A stretch of 13,264 nt of DNA from Hyphomicrobiales bacterium. GTDB taxonomy: Bacteria > Pseudomonadota > Alphaproteobacteria > Rhizobiales > Kaistiaceae. This document shows, one piece after another, positions 1 to 6,435 of the stretch (the first letter of the stretch is position 1; each line of letters starts with the position of its first letter). A model generated the notes under the pieces. That model did no database searches. It had not been told where the DNA came from and saw only the letters and a list, made by a program, of their open reading frames with translations. Position numbers and translations under genes: made by a program. Where the stretch lies: positions 1 to 13,264 of the forward strand of contig JAFKJZ010000493.1 in assembly GCA_017305815.1 (NCBI GenBank), given 5' to 3'.

Positions 1-336
1 GAAATGGAATTCCTCGCCATCGCGACGGCATGGCGAGGACGGGATGCGGGCAGCGTCCCAAGGGAATATCGGGTCTGGGACGCATCGGGTGGATCCTCAC
101 TCGAGGAAGCCGTGATCCAGCAACAACATATCCGGCTTCCCTGCTTCTTCGCCGAAGCAGGGAGATGTCCTGGTGGGGAGCATCAGGGCAGGACTTGCGA
201 CGACAAGACGACCAAGGACATGCGACCAAGACAAGACAGGTGCGCCGGTCGGCGGGCGGACATGTCTTGTTGCGAACGGGCGCGGCGCAGCGGAGCCGCT
301 ACCGTCGCGGCGGATGGGCACCCGGCTGTAGCTCCC
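1..336. other. non-coding stretch rich in stem-loops
   Basis: I see no convincing gene here; open frames crossing it look like shadows. It lies 3' of the minus-strand gene that ends at 337. It holds several perfect or near-perfect inverted repeats: TCCTCGCCAT (11-20) with ATGGCGAGGA (30-39), 10 bp; GCGTCCCA (53-60) with TGGGACGC (76-83), 8 bp; a 10-bp stem plus one G-T pair at 137-147/154-164; and ACAAGACA (231-238) with TGTCTTGT (263-270), 8 bp. The density suggests terminators and/or decayed repetitive palindromes rather than coding sequence. A partial gene running off the left edge cannot be excluded. Confidence 0.5.
137..164 (-). terminator. stem-loop, possible terminator of the 337-927 gene
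   Basis: A 10-bp stem (138-147 with 154-163) plus one G-T pair encloses the 6-nt loop TTCGCC. It lies about 175 nt beyond the stop of the minus-strand gene at 337. No strong U-tract follows on either strand, so it may be a repetitive palindrome instead of a terminator. Confidence 0.3.
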
Positions 337-927
337 TCAGCCGCGCCGCCCGCCCTCCCGCTTCCAGGCATCCAGCGGCTTGATGTCGGGCGGCTCGGCA
401 TTGGCGCGCACCCAGCTGTCGACCACCCACCGCTTGCCACCGGCCTTCTCGACGATCGTCGCGGTGTTGTGCGGATAGCGTCCGTCGATCAGGAAGCCCC
501 GATTGGCCGGGCGGCCCGCCTTGTGGTGGCGCAGCCATCCCCGGCTGTCGACGAGTTCCAGCAACGTAGTGGTGTTGACGGTCTCGTCGACGCAGTCGAT
601 CTCCGACAGCGGCGTGAAAAGCTCATAGGTGTCCTTGGCGCCGTCATTCGACGTGCCGGTCGCGGCGCCCGCCTTGCGCTCGTACCACTGGTCGGCGCGC
701 GAAATCGCGGCGCGCTCGGCCGCCGGGCTAGCCTTGCCGCTATCGAGGATGCGCTTCAGGTTGGCGAGATCGGCGCGGGAGAAGGTCACCGGCGATCGCA
801 TCTTGCAGCCATAGCCGTGGCAATAGCGGATCGTCACCGGCTGAAACGCGTCGGCGAAGGCCGGCCCTGCCAGGCCCAGCAACAACGGCAAGGCCATCCA
901 TCCGGCAAAGGCGCGCTTCCGTGACAT
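337..927 (-). CDS. secreted conserved hypothetical protein, possible transglutaminase-like fold
   Basis: This 196-residue protein starts at ATG 927, preceded by AAGGGGG with 7-nt spacing. Residues 1-25 form a clear Sec signal peptide (Arg/Lys-rich start, Leu-rich core, cleavage near AFA|DAF), so the mature protein should be periplasmic or exported. I recognise it only as a conserved alphaproteobacterial family without assigned function. Visible motifs are a CHGYGC pair (Cys36, Cys41), a DCVDETVNTTTLL segment (Cys112), RGFLIDGRYPHNTA (His154) and KRWVVDSW (Asp170). The order Cys, then His, then W-x-V-D resembles the Cys-His-Asp layout of transglutaminase/papain-like enzymes; this is my inference and no activity is known. 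It is transcribed away from the DUF1127 gene and shows no operon partner in the window. The call as a real gene is firm; the function is unknown. Confidence 0.8.
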   Translation of the reverse strand: MSRKRAFAGWMALPLLLGLAGPAFADAFQPVTIRYCHGYGCKMRSPVTFSRADLANLKRILDSGKASPAAERAAISRADQWYERKAGAATGTSNDGAKDTYELFTPLSEIDCVDETVNTTTLLELVDSRGWLRHHKAGRPANRGFLIDGRYPHNTATIVEKAGGKRWVVDSWVRANAEPPDIKPLDAWKREGGRRG

Positions 928-1189
928 GCGGCATCCCCCTTTGCAGAGCGACGAGCGGCCGCCCCGCGATTCCCCAAGCGTCTCATCGTGTCGGCCGCTG
1001 CCTCTTTAGGCAATATTGCAGCGCAACATTTAGTCACTTTCACATGCTGCTCTGCATCATCTGCAGCGCAGCCATGCGCATTTACGCAGTGCTCCTGCCA
1101 GTCGTCTTCCCCTACATTGAGATCAACAAGGACGGCAGACGAAACAGATTGAGCCGCCCGACCGAAAAGATCCGTTTGTCCGAAGGAAT
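928..1189. promoter_or_regulatory. divergent intergenic region before the DUF1127-sRNA unit
   Basis: These 262 nt separate two divergently transcribed genes and must hold promoters for both. I cannot point to a convincing sigma70 or RpoH-type promoter. Notable elements are a perfect 10-bp palindrome GCAATATTGC (1010-1019), which overlaps TTGCAGCGCAA (1016-1026), and TTGAGATCAA (1117-1126). The stretch is more A+T-rich near 1005-1045 than the flanking genes, which fits a regulatory region. These sites are observations only. Confidence 0.3.
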
Positions 1190-1348
1190 ATGACCGTGGC
1201 CGTGAACATCCTCGCTTCCTACAAGAACTGGCGCAAGTACCGTGAGACCTACGGTGAGCTGATGCGCCTGACCAATCGCGAGCTCAATGATCTTGGCATC
1301 AACCGCGGCGACATCACCCAGATCGCCAAGCAGACGGCCGGTTACTGA
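1190..1348 (+). CDS. DUF1127 domain mini-protein
   Basis: This is a 52-residue basic protein. The second half, [20 protein letters not shown] (residues 26-45), is the DUF1127 (YjiS-like) signature, with an upstream [15 protein letters not shown] helix. Family members in alphaproteobacteria are short and often stress-induced, and one in Rhodobacter (CcaF1) is reported to bind RNA. ATG 1190 sits only two nt after AAGGAA (1183-1188); in-frame GTG codons at 1196 and 1202 have more usual spacing and could be the true start, giving 50 or 48 residues. Three CCTCCTCCC-loop hairpins begin 18 nt after the stop codon and end in a terminator, so gene and hairpins are probably one transcript. That context suggests a role in the stress response or in RNA handling with the downstream sRNA. 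The domain call is firm; the role is inferred. Confidence 0.9.
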   Translation: MTVAVNILASYKNWRKYRETYGELMRLTNRELNDLGINRGDITQIAKQTAGY

Positions 1349-1366
1349 GCCGAATACGGAATTCGA

Positions 1367-1482
1367 CGGGAACGAACCTCCTCCCTCGTTCCCGCGATAA
1401 GGCGCCAGCGAACCTCCTCCCTCGCGAAGCGCCACCCAAAGAGAACGCCCGTCGACCTCCTCCCCGACGGGCGTTTTCTTTT
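1367..1482 (+). ncRNA. cuckoo / CcsR-like sRNA array: three hairpins with anti-Shine-Dalgarno loops
   Basis: Three consecutive stem-loops show the identical 10-nt loop ACCTCCTCCC on unrelated stems. Hairpin 1 has a perfect 9-bp stem (1367-1375/1386-1394, loop 1376-1385). Hairpin 2 has a 4-bp upper stem (1408-1411/1422-1425), an internal loop and a 5-bp lower stem (1401-1405/1429-1433), with its loop at 1412-1421. Hairpin 3 has a perfect 11-bp stem (1444-1454/1465-1475, loop 1455-1464) and runs into TTTTCTTTT. Conserved loops on different stems are evidence for RNA structure. The arrangement matches cuckoo RNAs of Rhizobiales and the CcsR sRNAs of Rhodobacter, which are co-transcribed with a DUF1127 gene, processed from it and linked to stress. 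The loop resembles the 16S rRNA anti-Shine-Dalgarno sequence and could pair with GGAGG-type sites in target mRNAs. The linkers 1395-1400 and 1434-1443 are possible processing sites. Targets are unknown. Confidence 0.85.
1444..1482 (+). terminator. intrinsic terminator formed by the third CCTCCTCCC hairpin
   Basis: AACGCCCGTCG (1444-1454) pairs perfectly with CGACGGGCGTT (1465-1475) around the loop ACCTCCTCCC. The stem runs straight into TTTTCTTTT (1474-1482). This is the strongest Rho-independent terminator in the window and defines the 3' end of the DUF1127-sRNA transcript. It also separates that transcript from trmFO. Confidence 0.85.
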
Positions 1483-1509
1483 GTCCGGGCCCAATCGCGA
1501 ACTGCGCGG

Positions 1510-1538
1510 TTGTCCGAATGGCCCCGGCGCAATAATCT
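1510..1538 (+). promoter_or_regulatory. candidate trmFO promoter giving a leaderless mRNA
   Basis: TTGTCC (1510-1515), a 17-nt spacer and TAATCT (1533-1538) resemble a sigma70-type promoter. Only 7 nt separate the -10 element from the ATG at 1546, so transcription would start on or next to the A of the start codon. No Shine-Dalgarno sequence is visible before that ATG. Leaderless mRNAs are well known in alphaproteobacteria, but this site is a prediction by eye. Confidence 0.4.
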
Positions 1539-1545
1539 CCGCGCC

Positions 1546-2955
1546 ATGAAAACAGATCCCATTCACATCATCGGCGGTGGCCTGGCCGGCTCTGAAGCGG
1601 CCTGGCAGATCGTCAATCGCGGCATTCCCGTCGTCCTGCACGAGATGCGCCCGGTCCGTGCGACGGACGCCCACAAGACGGACGGCCTTGCCGAGCTCGT
1701 CTGCTCCAACTCGTTCCGTTCCGACGATGCAGACACCAATGCGGTCGGTCTGCTGCACGCGGAAATGCGCATGGCGAACTCGCTGATCATGCGCATGGGC
1801 GATGCCAACCAGGTGCCCGCCGGCGGCGCGCTCGCCGTCGACCGCGAGGGTTTCTCGCAGGCCGTCACCAAGGCGCTCGAGGAGCACCCCCTCGTCACCA
1901 TCGACCGCAACGAGATCGCCGGCCTGCCGCCAGCCGAGTGGGACAATGTCATCGTCGCCACCGGCCCCCTGACCTCGCCGGACCTCTCCGACGCGATCCG
2001 CGGCCTGACCGGCGCCGACGCGCTCGCCTTCTTCGACGCCATCGCGCCGATCGTCTATTTCGATTCGATCGACATGGACGTCGCCTGGTTCCAGTCGCGC
2101 TACGACAAGGTCGGCCCCGGCGGCAACGGCGCCGACTACATCAACTGCCCGATGGACGAGGCACAGTACAACGCCTTCCTCGACGCGCTGATCGCCGGCG
2201 ACACCACTGACTTCAAGGACTGGGAAGCCTCGACGCCCTATTTCGACGGCTGCCTGCCGATCGAGATCATGGCGAACCGCGGCCGCGAGACGCTGCGCTT
2301 CGGCCCGATGAAGCCGGTCGGCCTCACCAATCCGCGCAACCCGACCGTCAAGCCGCACGCGATCGTGCAGCTGCGCCAGGACAATGCGCTCGGCACGCTC
2401 TACAACATGGTCGGCTTCCAGACGAAGCTGAAATATGGCGCCCAGACCGACGTGCTGCGCATGATCCCGGGCCTGGAGAACGCGCAGTTCGCTCGTCTCG
2501 GCGGCCTGCATCGCAACACCTTCCTGAACTCGCCCAAGCTGCTCGATCCGCTGCTTCGTCTCAGGGCGCAGCCGCGCCTGCGCTTCGCCGGCCAGATCAC
2601 CGGCTGCGAGGGCTATGTCGAATCCGCCTCGATCGGCCTGCTGGCCGGCCGCTTTGCCGCCGCCGAGCGCCTCGGCGAGGTGCCGGTGACGCCGCCCGTC
2701 ACGACGGCGTTCGGCGCCCTGCTCGGCCACATCACCGGCGGCCATCTCGTCGACGAGGACGCTGGCAGCCGCTCGTTCCAGCCGATGAACGTCAATTTCG
2801 GCCTGTTCCCGCCGGTCGAGATCCCGCGCGAGCCCGGCGTGAAGCTGCGCGGCAATGACAAGGCGATTGCCAAGAAGAAGGCGCTCACCGCCCGCGCCCG
2901 CGCCGATGCCTCGGCCTGGCTGAACGGCCCGGCCTCGGTCGCCGCCGCCGAGTAG
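1546..2955 (+). CDS. trmFO: TrmFO, folate/FAD-dependent tRNA (uracil-54-C5) methyltransferase
   Basis: TrmFO uses methylene-tetrahydrofolate and reduced FAD to make m5U54 in the T-loop of cytosolic tRNAs. The 469-residue product has the expected family length. It opens with the Rossmann FAD motif [15 protein letters not shown] (residues 7-21). It carries the conserved [11 protein letters not shown] segment with Cys53, equivalent to the reported catalytic cysteine, and [20 protein letters not shown] with Cys236 at the second conserved cysteine position. [14 protein letters not shown] and the GLHRNTF and [16 protein letters not shown] blocks are also typical. I chose ATG 1546 because homology begins at [12 protein letters not shown]; an upstream in-frame start at 1510 would add 12 non-conserved residues and would lie inside the promoter candidate. 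No Shine-Dalgarno sequence precedes 1546. It is followed by a GC-rich hairpin and is probably monocistronic. Identification is firm. Confidence 0.97.
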   Translation: MKTDPIHIIGGGLAGSEAAWQIVNRGIPVVLHEMRPVRATDAHKTDGLAELVCSNSFRSDDADTNAVGLLHAEMRMANSLIMRMGDANQVPAGGALAVDREGFSQAVTKALEEHPLVTIDRNEIAGLPPAEWDNVIVATGPLTSPDLSDAIRGLTGADALAFFDAIAPIVYFDSIDMDVAWFQSRYDKVGPGGNGADYINCPMDEAQYNAFLDALIAGDTTDFKDWEASTPYFDGCLPIEIMANRGRETLRFGPMKPVGLTNPRNPTVKPHAIVQLRQDNALGTLYNMVGFQTKLKYGAQTDVLRMIPGLENAQFARLGGLHRNTFLNSPKLLDPLLRLRAQPRLRFAGQITGCEGYVESASIGLLAGRFAAAERLGEVPVTPPVTTAFGALLGHITGGHLVDEDAGSRSFQPMNVNFGLFPPVEIPREPGVKLRGNDKAIAKKKALTARARADASAWLNGPASVAAAE

Positions 2956-2965
2956 ACCCGCCAGA

Positions 2966-3002
2966 AGGGCCGGCGCGCGGCATTGCCGAACGCGCCGGCC
3001 TT
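2966..3002 (+). terminator. GC-rich stem-loop after trmFO
   Basis: AGGGCCGGCGCG (2966-2977) pairs with CGCGCCGGCCTT (2991-3002), 12 pairs including one G-T. A second small stem, CGGC-ATT-GCCG, lies inside the loop. It starts 10 nt after the trmFO stop codon. The downstream U-tract is poor (TTCCGT), so termination may be partial or the structure may mainly stabilise the 3' end. Confidence 0.5.
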
Positions 3003-3117
3003 CCGTAAAGTCACTGCACGATCTGATTTGATGCCCAGTCCGAGAATTCGCATGCGCTAATGCCACCGCAAGGGGGAAGCCAGACATGCAGTCCGACGTG
3101 CATTGCGGGGCGCTGCC

Positions 3118-4872
3118 ATGAAGCGCCCCTTTCTCCTGGTCCTGATCAAGCCCTCGCACTACGACGACGACGGCTATGTGATCCGCTGGTTCCGGTCGTC
3201 GATCCCCTCCAACTCGCTCGCCAGCCTCTATGGCCTCGCCGCCGATTGTGACGCGCGCAAGGTTCTGGGCGACGATGTCATCCTCGACATCCGCGCCATC
3301 GACGAAACCAATACGCGCGTCCGGATCGACCGGCTGATCGAGGAATTCCGCCAGAACGGCAATTTCGGACTGGTCGGGCTGGTCGGCGTCCAGTCGAACC
3401 AGTATCCGCATGCGCTCGATCTCGCGCGACCGCTGCGGGAAGCCGGCATCCCGGTGGCGATGGGCGGCTTCCACGTCTCGGGCTGCCTCGCCATGCTGCC
3501 GGACCTGCATGTCGACCTGCAGCAGGCACTCGACATCGGCGTCAGCCTGTTCGCCGGCGAGGCGGAGGAGCGGCTCGACCGCGTGCTGCTCGACGCCGCC
3601 GCCGGCACGCTGCAGCCGCTCTACAACTACATGAAGGAACTGCCGAGCGTCGAAGGCACGCCACCTCCCTTCCTGCCGGCCGGCTACGTCGCCCGCACGC
3701 TCGGCGGCAACACCTCCTTCGACGCCGGCCGCGGCTGCCCGTTCCAGTGCTCGTTCTGCACCATCATCAACGTCCAGGGCCGCAAGTCCCGCCGCCGCTC
3801 GCCGGATGACGTCGAGAAGCTGATCCGCGAAAACCTGGCGCAGGGCATCCACAACTACTTCATCACAGACGACAATTTCGCCCGCAACAAGGACTGGGAG
3901 ATCATCCTCGACCGCATCATCGCCCTGCGCGAGCGGGAGGGAATGCGCATCGGCCTGATGATCCAGGTCGACACGCTCTGCCACAAGATCCCCAACTTCA
4001 TCGCGAAGTGCAAACGGGCCGGCGTCACCCGCGTCTTCATCGGGCTGGAGAACATCAATCCGGACAACCTGATGGCGGCGAAGAAGCGCCAGAACAAGAT
4101 CACCGAATATCGACGGATGCTGCTCGACTGGAAGCGGCAGGGCATCATCACCTATGCCGGCTACATCCTCGGCTTTCCGAACGACACGCCGGAGAGCATC
4201 CGCCGCGACATCGGCATCATCCAGCGCGAGCTGCCGCTCGATATCCTGGAGTTCTTCTTCCTGACGCCGCTCCCCGGCTCGGAGGACCACCAGTCGCTGC
4301 ATCGCAAGGGCATCGCGATGGACGGCGACCTCAACAAATACGATCTCGAACATGCCGTGACTGGCCATGAGCGCATGTCGCAGCAGGAATGGGAAGGCAT
4401 CTATCGCGACGCCTGGCGGCTGTTCTATTCGCCGGAGCACATGGTGACGATCCTGCGCCGCGCCGCCGCCACCGGGGTGAGGACGACCAGCATCATGAAG
4501 CTCTTGATGTGGTTCTCGACCTCCGTCGACGTCGAGCACGTCCATCCGCTGCAGGGCGGCGTCCTTCGCTTCAAGGACCGGCTCGACCGCCGCCCCGGGA
4601 TGCCGATCGAGCCCGCCTGGCGCTTCTATCCGCGCGAGGCGCTCGAGACGGTCGCAAAAAGCGCCAGGCTACTGTGGCTGCTCGGCAAGCTCGAATGGAA
4701 GCGCCGCCGCATCGAGGCCAGTCCCGACAAGGCGCGCTACATGGACGCCGCGCTGATGCCCGTCGGCGAGGACGAGACCGAGACGCTGGAGATCTTCAAC
4801 CAGAGCGAGGCCGCGCGCGGCGCCGTCCGCCATGCCCACAACATCGACATACTGACGCACGGGGCGACGTGA
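3118..4872 (+). CDS. B12-binding-type radical SAM protein, function unknown
   Basis: This 584-residue protein has three parts. Residues about 1-165 resemble the Rossmann-like B12-binding domain of class B radical SAM enzymes (GLVGLVGVQSNQYPHAL, then GGFH at 116-119 and the LFAGEAEERL turn); the cobalamin-ligating DxHxxG motif is absent, which is common in this class. Residues about 197-400 are the radical SAM barrel with the [4Fe-4S] motif Cys207-x3-Cys211-x2-Cys214, followed by ITDDNFARN and the GLENINPDNL strand. Residues about 400-584 form a basic helical tail rich in Trp and Arg with no domain I recognise. ATG 3118 has GGGG (3107-3110) at 7-nt spacing; an upstream TTG at 3103 is less likely. 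It may be a methylase or other radical enzyme, but the substrate cannot be read from the sequence. It stands alone between trmFO and convergent genes. Confidence 0.88.
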   Translation: MKRPFLLVLIKPSHYDDDGYVIRWFRSSIPSNSLASLYGLAADCDARKVLGDDVILDIRAIDETNTRVRIDRLIEEFRQNGNFGLVGLVGVQSNQYPHALDLARPLREAGIPVAMGGFHVSGCLAMLPDLHVDLQQALDIGVSLFAGEAEERLDRVLLDAAAGTLQPLYNYMKELPSVEGTPPPFLPAGYVARTLGGNTSFDAGRGCPFQCSFCTIINVQGRKSRRRSPDDVEKLIRENLAQGIHNYFITDDNFARNKDWEIILDRIIALREREGMRIGLMIQVDTLCHKIPNFIAKCKRAGVTRVFIGLENINPDNLMAAKKRQNKITEYRRMLLDWKRQGIITYAGYILGFPNDTPESIRRDIGIIQRELPLDILEFFFLTPLPGSEDHQSLHRKGIAMDGDLNKYDLEHAVTGHERMSQQEWEGIYRDAWRLFYSPEHMVTILRRAAATGVRTTSIMKLLMWFSTSVDVEHVHPLQGGVLRFKDRLDRRPGMPIEPAWRFYPREALETVAKSARLLWLLGKLEWKRRRIEASPDKARYMDAALMPVGEDETETLEIFNQSEAARGAVRHAHNIDILTHGAT

Positions 4873-4972
4873 CGGGCATCGCGCCCTGGGCTTCAGGCGA
4901 GGGCCAGGGGCATTCACTCAAAGCGGCGCTCTGTGAAATGGCACCTTCCAGCTCACCACCCGCTCGCCGTCG

Positions 4973-5002
4973 TCCCGGACGCAGCGAAGCGGAGATCCGG
5001 GA
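4973..5002. repeat. REP-like palindrome, type TCCCGGA...TCCGGGA
   Basis: A 7-bp stem, TCCCGGA (4973-4979) with TCCGGGA (4996-5002), encloses a 16-nt loop containing CGC-AGCGAA-GCG. The surrounding text (CGTCGTCCCGGACGCAGCGA and onward) is of a type I recall as a frequent dispersed intergenic repeat in Rhizobiales. Its copy number in this genome cannot be seen here. Confidence 0.6.
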
Positions 5003-5090
5003 TCCATTTGGCCGTCGCGCAGGTGGCTGGGCCGCTTGATTGGGCGACTAACCAGCACGCTCGCCGGGTGCGGGAATTGCCGAAGCATGG

Positions 5091-5110
5091 ATCCCTGCTT
5101 TCGCAGGGAT
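5091..5110. repeat. REP-like palindrome, type ATCCCTGC-TTTC-GCAGGGAT
   Basis: A perfect 8-bp stem (5091-5098 with 5103-5110) closes a TTTC tetraloop, flanked by CATGG and GACGG. The 'TCCCTGCTTTCGCAGGGATGAC' style of element is a widespread intergenic repeat in alphaproteobacteria. It lies 88 nt from the first element and has a different stem, so two repeat types sit side by side between convergent genes. Confidence 0.6.
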
Positions 5111-5174
5111 GACGGTCGAGGGTGAGATTGCCTCCAGCCTCGCCACGCGGCAGCCGCAGCCGACAGAGCCAGGC

Positions 5175-6017
5175 CTAGAACCGGCCCCGACGCGCCGCGC
5201 GCCACAGCCAAAGCTGCCGCTTCCATTGCGGCGGGTCGATCGCTGTCTTGAACGGATCATAATCGGCCCGGTCCATCAGCTTCAGCATCGGCTCGACGAG
5301 CGCGATCGGCTGGAACGCCGGCAACGCCACGCGGTCGGCATGCGATAGCGCGACGCGACCGGCTTCGAGATGACGGCGAGCGGTGGCGCGCAGGTCGGCC
5401 AAGAGCGCCAGCAGTTCCGGCGTCGTCCGGCCGGCAAAGATGTCGTCGGCCCTGACGCCGTGACGGTCCATGAGGTCGGCCGGCAGGAACAATTGCTGCC
5501 GGCGGGCGTGGAACGGCAGTGCGCGCATCAGCCCGGTCAGCGCCTGCGCGACGCCGGCATGGCCGGCCGCATCCGCCGTATGCGGATCCTCGCCGCCGGC
5601 GAGCACGAGCGCGGCCAGCTGAATCAATACGGAGACCGTCTCGCCGGCATAGCCTTCAAGATCGCCGAGCGTCGGCATCGGATCGTTGTAGAGATCGAAG
5701 ATGTGCGCCTCGATCAGGTTGTCGAAGGCGGCGCGCGGGAGATGGTGCAGGCCGATGGTTTCGAGCAGGGCGGCGGCGACCGGGTGTCCCGCCACCTCGC
5801 CCCTCGCCTCGCCGGCCAGGACGTCACGCCACCATTGCAGGCGGATCTCGCCCGGCATCGGATCGCTGACGAGTTCCCGCACCCGCACGATCTCGAGGTT
5901 GAAGGCGTGGAGCGCGAAGAGATAGCGCCGCTTCGCTTCCGGGGCGAACAGATCGGCGAGATACCGATCGCGGTCATGCGCGCGCACTTCATCGGCGCAA
6001 AGGGCGAAGACGTCCAT
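5175..6017 (-). CDS. squalene/phytoene synthase-fold protein, NDUFAF6-like
   Basis: This 280-residue protein has the all-helical squalene/phytoene synthase fold but lacks the aspartate-rich motifs that bind diphosphate. Where an active enzyme has its first DDxxD motif, this protein reads ALHAFNLEIVRVRELVSDP (residues 35-53), followed by IRLQWWRDVL; the second motif region reads IFDLYNDPMP (106-115). The AFN-E and MP/QxWW pattern closely resembles the human complex I assembly factor NDUFAF6, so I infer a non-catalytic assembly role, not carotenoid or hopanoid synthesis. Residues near GYAGETVSVLIQLA also match the family. ATG 6017 is preferred over an adjacent TTG at 6020. It is the last gene of the yajC-secD-secF-Mth938-like operon, 13 nt after its neighbour, and that position beside an NDUFAF3-like gene supports the call. 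Usual annotation is 'phytoene/squalene synthase family protein'. Confidence 0.85.
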   Translation of the reverse strand: MDVFALCADEVRAHDRDRYLADLFAPEAKRRYLFALHAFNLEIVRVRELVSDPMPGEIRLQWWRDVLAGEARGEVAGHPVAAALLETIGLHHLPRAAFDNLIEAHIFDLYNDPMPTLGDLEGYAGETVSVLIQLAALVLAGGEDPHTADAAGHAGVAQALTGLMRALPFHARRQQLFLPADLMDRHGVRADDIFAGRTTPELLALLADLRATARRHLEAGRVALSHADRVALPAFQPIALVEPMLKLMDRADYDPFKTAIDPPQWKRQLWLWRAARRGRF

Positions 6018-6030
6018 CAAACGAAACCAA

Positions 6031-6429
6031 TCAGACGACGACGAGCGCCGCCGCGACGGGGCGGCCCTCGGCGAGCAGGATGTTGTAGGTGCGCACCGCC
6101 GGGCCCGTGGCCATCACCTCGACGCCGATGCCGGCCGCCTTGAGCTGCTCGCGCAGTTCCTTCGGCACCACCACGATATCGCGGCCGCAACCGATCACCA
6201 GCAGCGCGACGTCGGCCGCCTCGGCGAACACATCCGAGAGCGTCTCGGCGGTGATCTCGGCGGCGCCGGCGACCGGCCATCCATAGATGCCGCTCGGCAG
6301 GCAGAGAAGCGAGCCGGAGTGCGACATCTCGGCGAAGCGGAAAACCCCTTCGCCGTAGACGTCGATCGGCGCCTGTCCAGGAAAGTGCTGGGGGCGCAGC
6401 GATTTGGATGGCCGCGTGAAGAGCGCCAT
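6031..6429 (-). CDS. Mth938-like (DUF498) protein, NDUFAF3-like
   Basis: This 132-residue soluble protein has the single Mth938-like alpha/beta domain. Diagnostic segments are IDVYGEGVFRFAEMSHSGSL (residues 22-41), the LPSGIYGWPVAG strand, ADVALLVIGCGRDIVVVP (near 71-88) and the terminal TYNILLAEGRPVAAALVVV. The closing block corresponds to the TFNxLxxEGRxVxAALI block of the mitochondrial complex I assembly factor NDUFAF3, so the two are likely homologous. No catalytic residues are known for the family and the biochemical role is unresolved. It starts 6 nt after the secF stop codon and ends 13 nt before the NDUFAF6-like gene, so the genes are almost certainly co-transcribed and probably translationally coupled. 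I infer a role in assembling membrane complexes, perhaps NADH:quinone oxidoreductase. Family assignment is firm and function is inferred. Confidence 0.88.
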   Translation of the reverse strand: MALFTRPSKSLRPQHFPGQAPIDVYGEGVFRFAEMSHSGSLLCLPSGIYGWPVAGAAEITAETLSDVFAEAADVALLVIGCGRDIVVVPKELREQLKAAGIGVEVMATGPAVRTYNILLAEGRPVAAALVVV

Positions 6430-6435
6430 GCCGGA

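Larger units (their letters stand above)
4873..5174. other. intergenic region between convergent genes, with two REP-like hairpins
   Basis: These 302 nt separate the 3' ends of the radical SAM gene (+) and the NDUFAF6-like gene (-). No gene is recognisable. It contains two palindromic repeat-like elements (4973-5002 and 5091-5110), listed separately, which could act as transcription barriers for both strands. Confidence 0.6.

Noticed and set aside
4..924. A 306-codon plus-strand open frame over the left region
   Set aside because: It overlaps the well-supported minus-strand secreted protein and has low-complexity Arg/Ala/Gly composition with no domain or Shine-Dalgarno support.
1109..1117. 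CCCCTACAT as an RpoH-type -10 element for the DUF1127 gene
   Set aside because: Related DUF1127-sRNA units are known to use RpoH promoters, but no CTTG-type -35 lies at a suitable distance, so I did not call it.
1367..1482. Short CRISPR array
   Set aside because: The repeated unit is only the 10-nt hairpin loop, each copy is flanked by its own inverted repeat, and the spacing is irregular. This is RNA structure, not repeat-spacer organisation.
1342..4545. A 1067-codon open frame on the minus strand
   Set aside because: It runs antisense through trmFO and the radical SAM gene, and its translation is rich in Arg, Asp, Val and Ala without recognisable domains. It is a shadow of high-GC codon use on the opposite strand.
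5175..6017. Active phytoene or squalene synthase for carotenoids or hopanoids
   Set aside because: Both Asp-rich catalytic motifs are absent, and the neighbours are secDF and an NDUFAF3-like gene rather than terpenoid genes.
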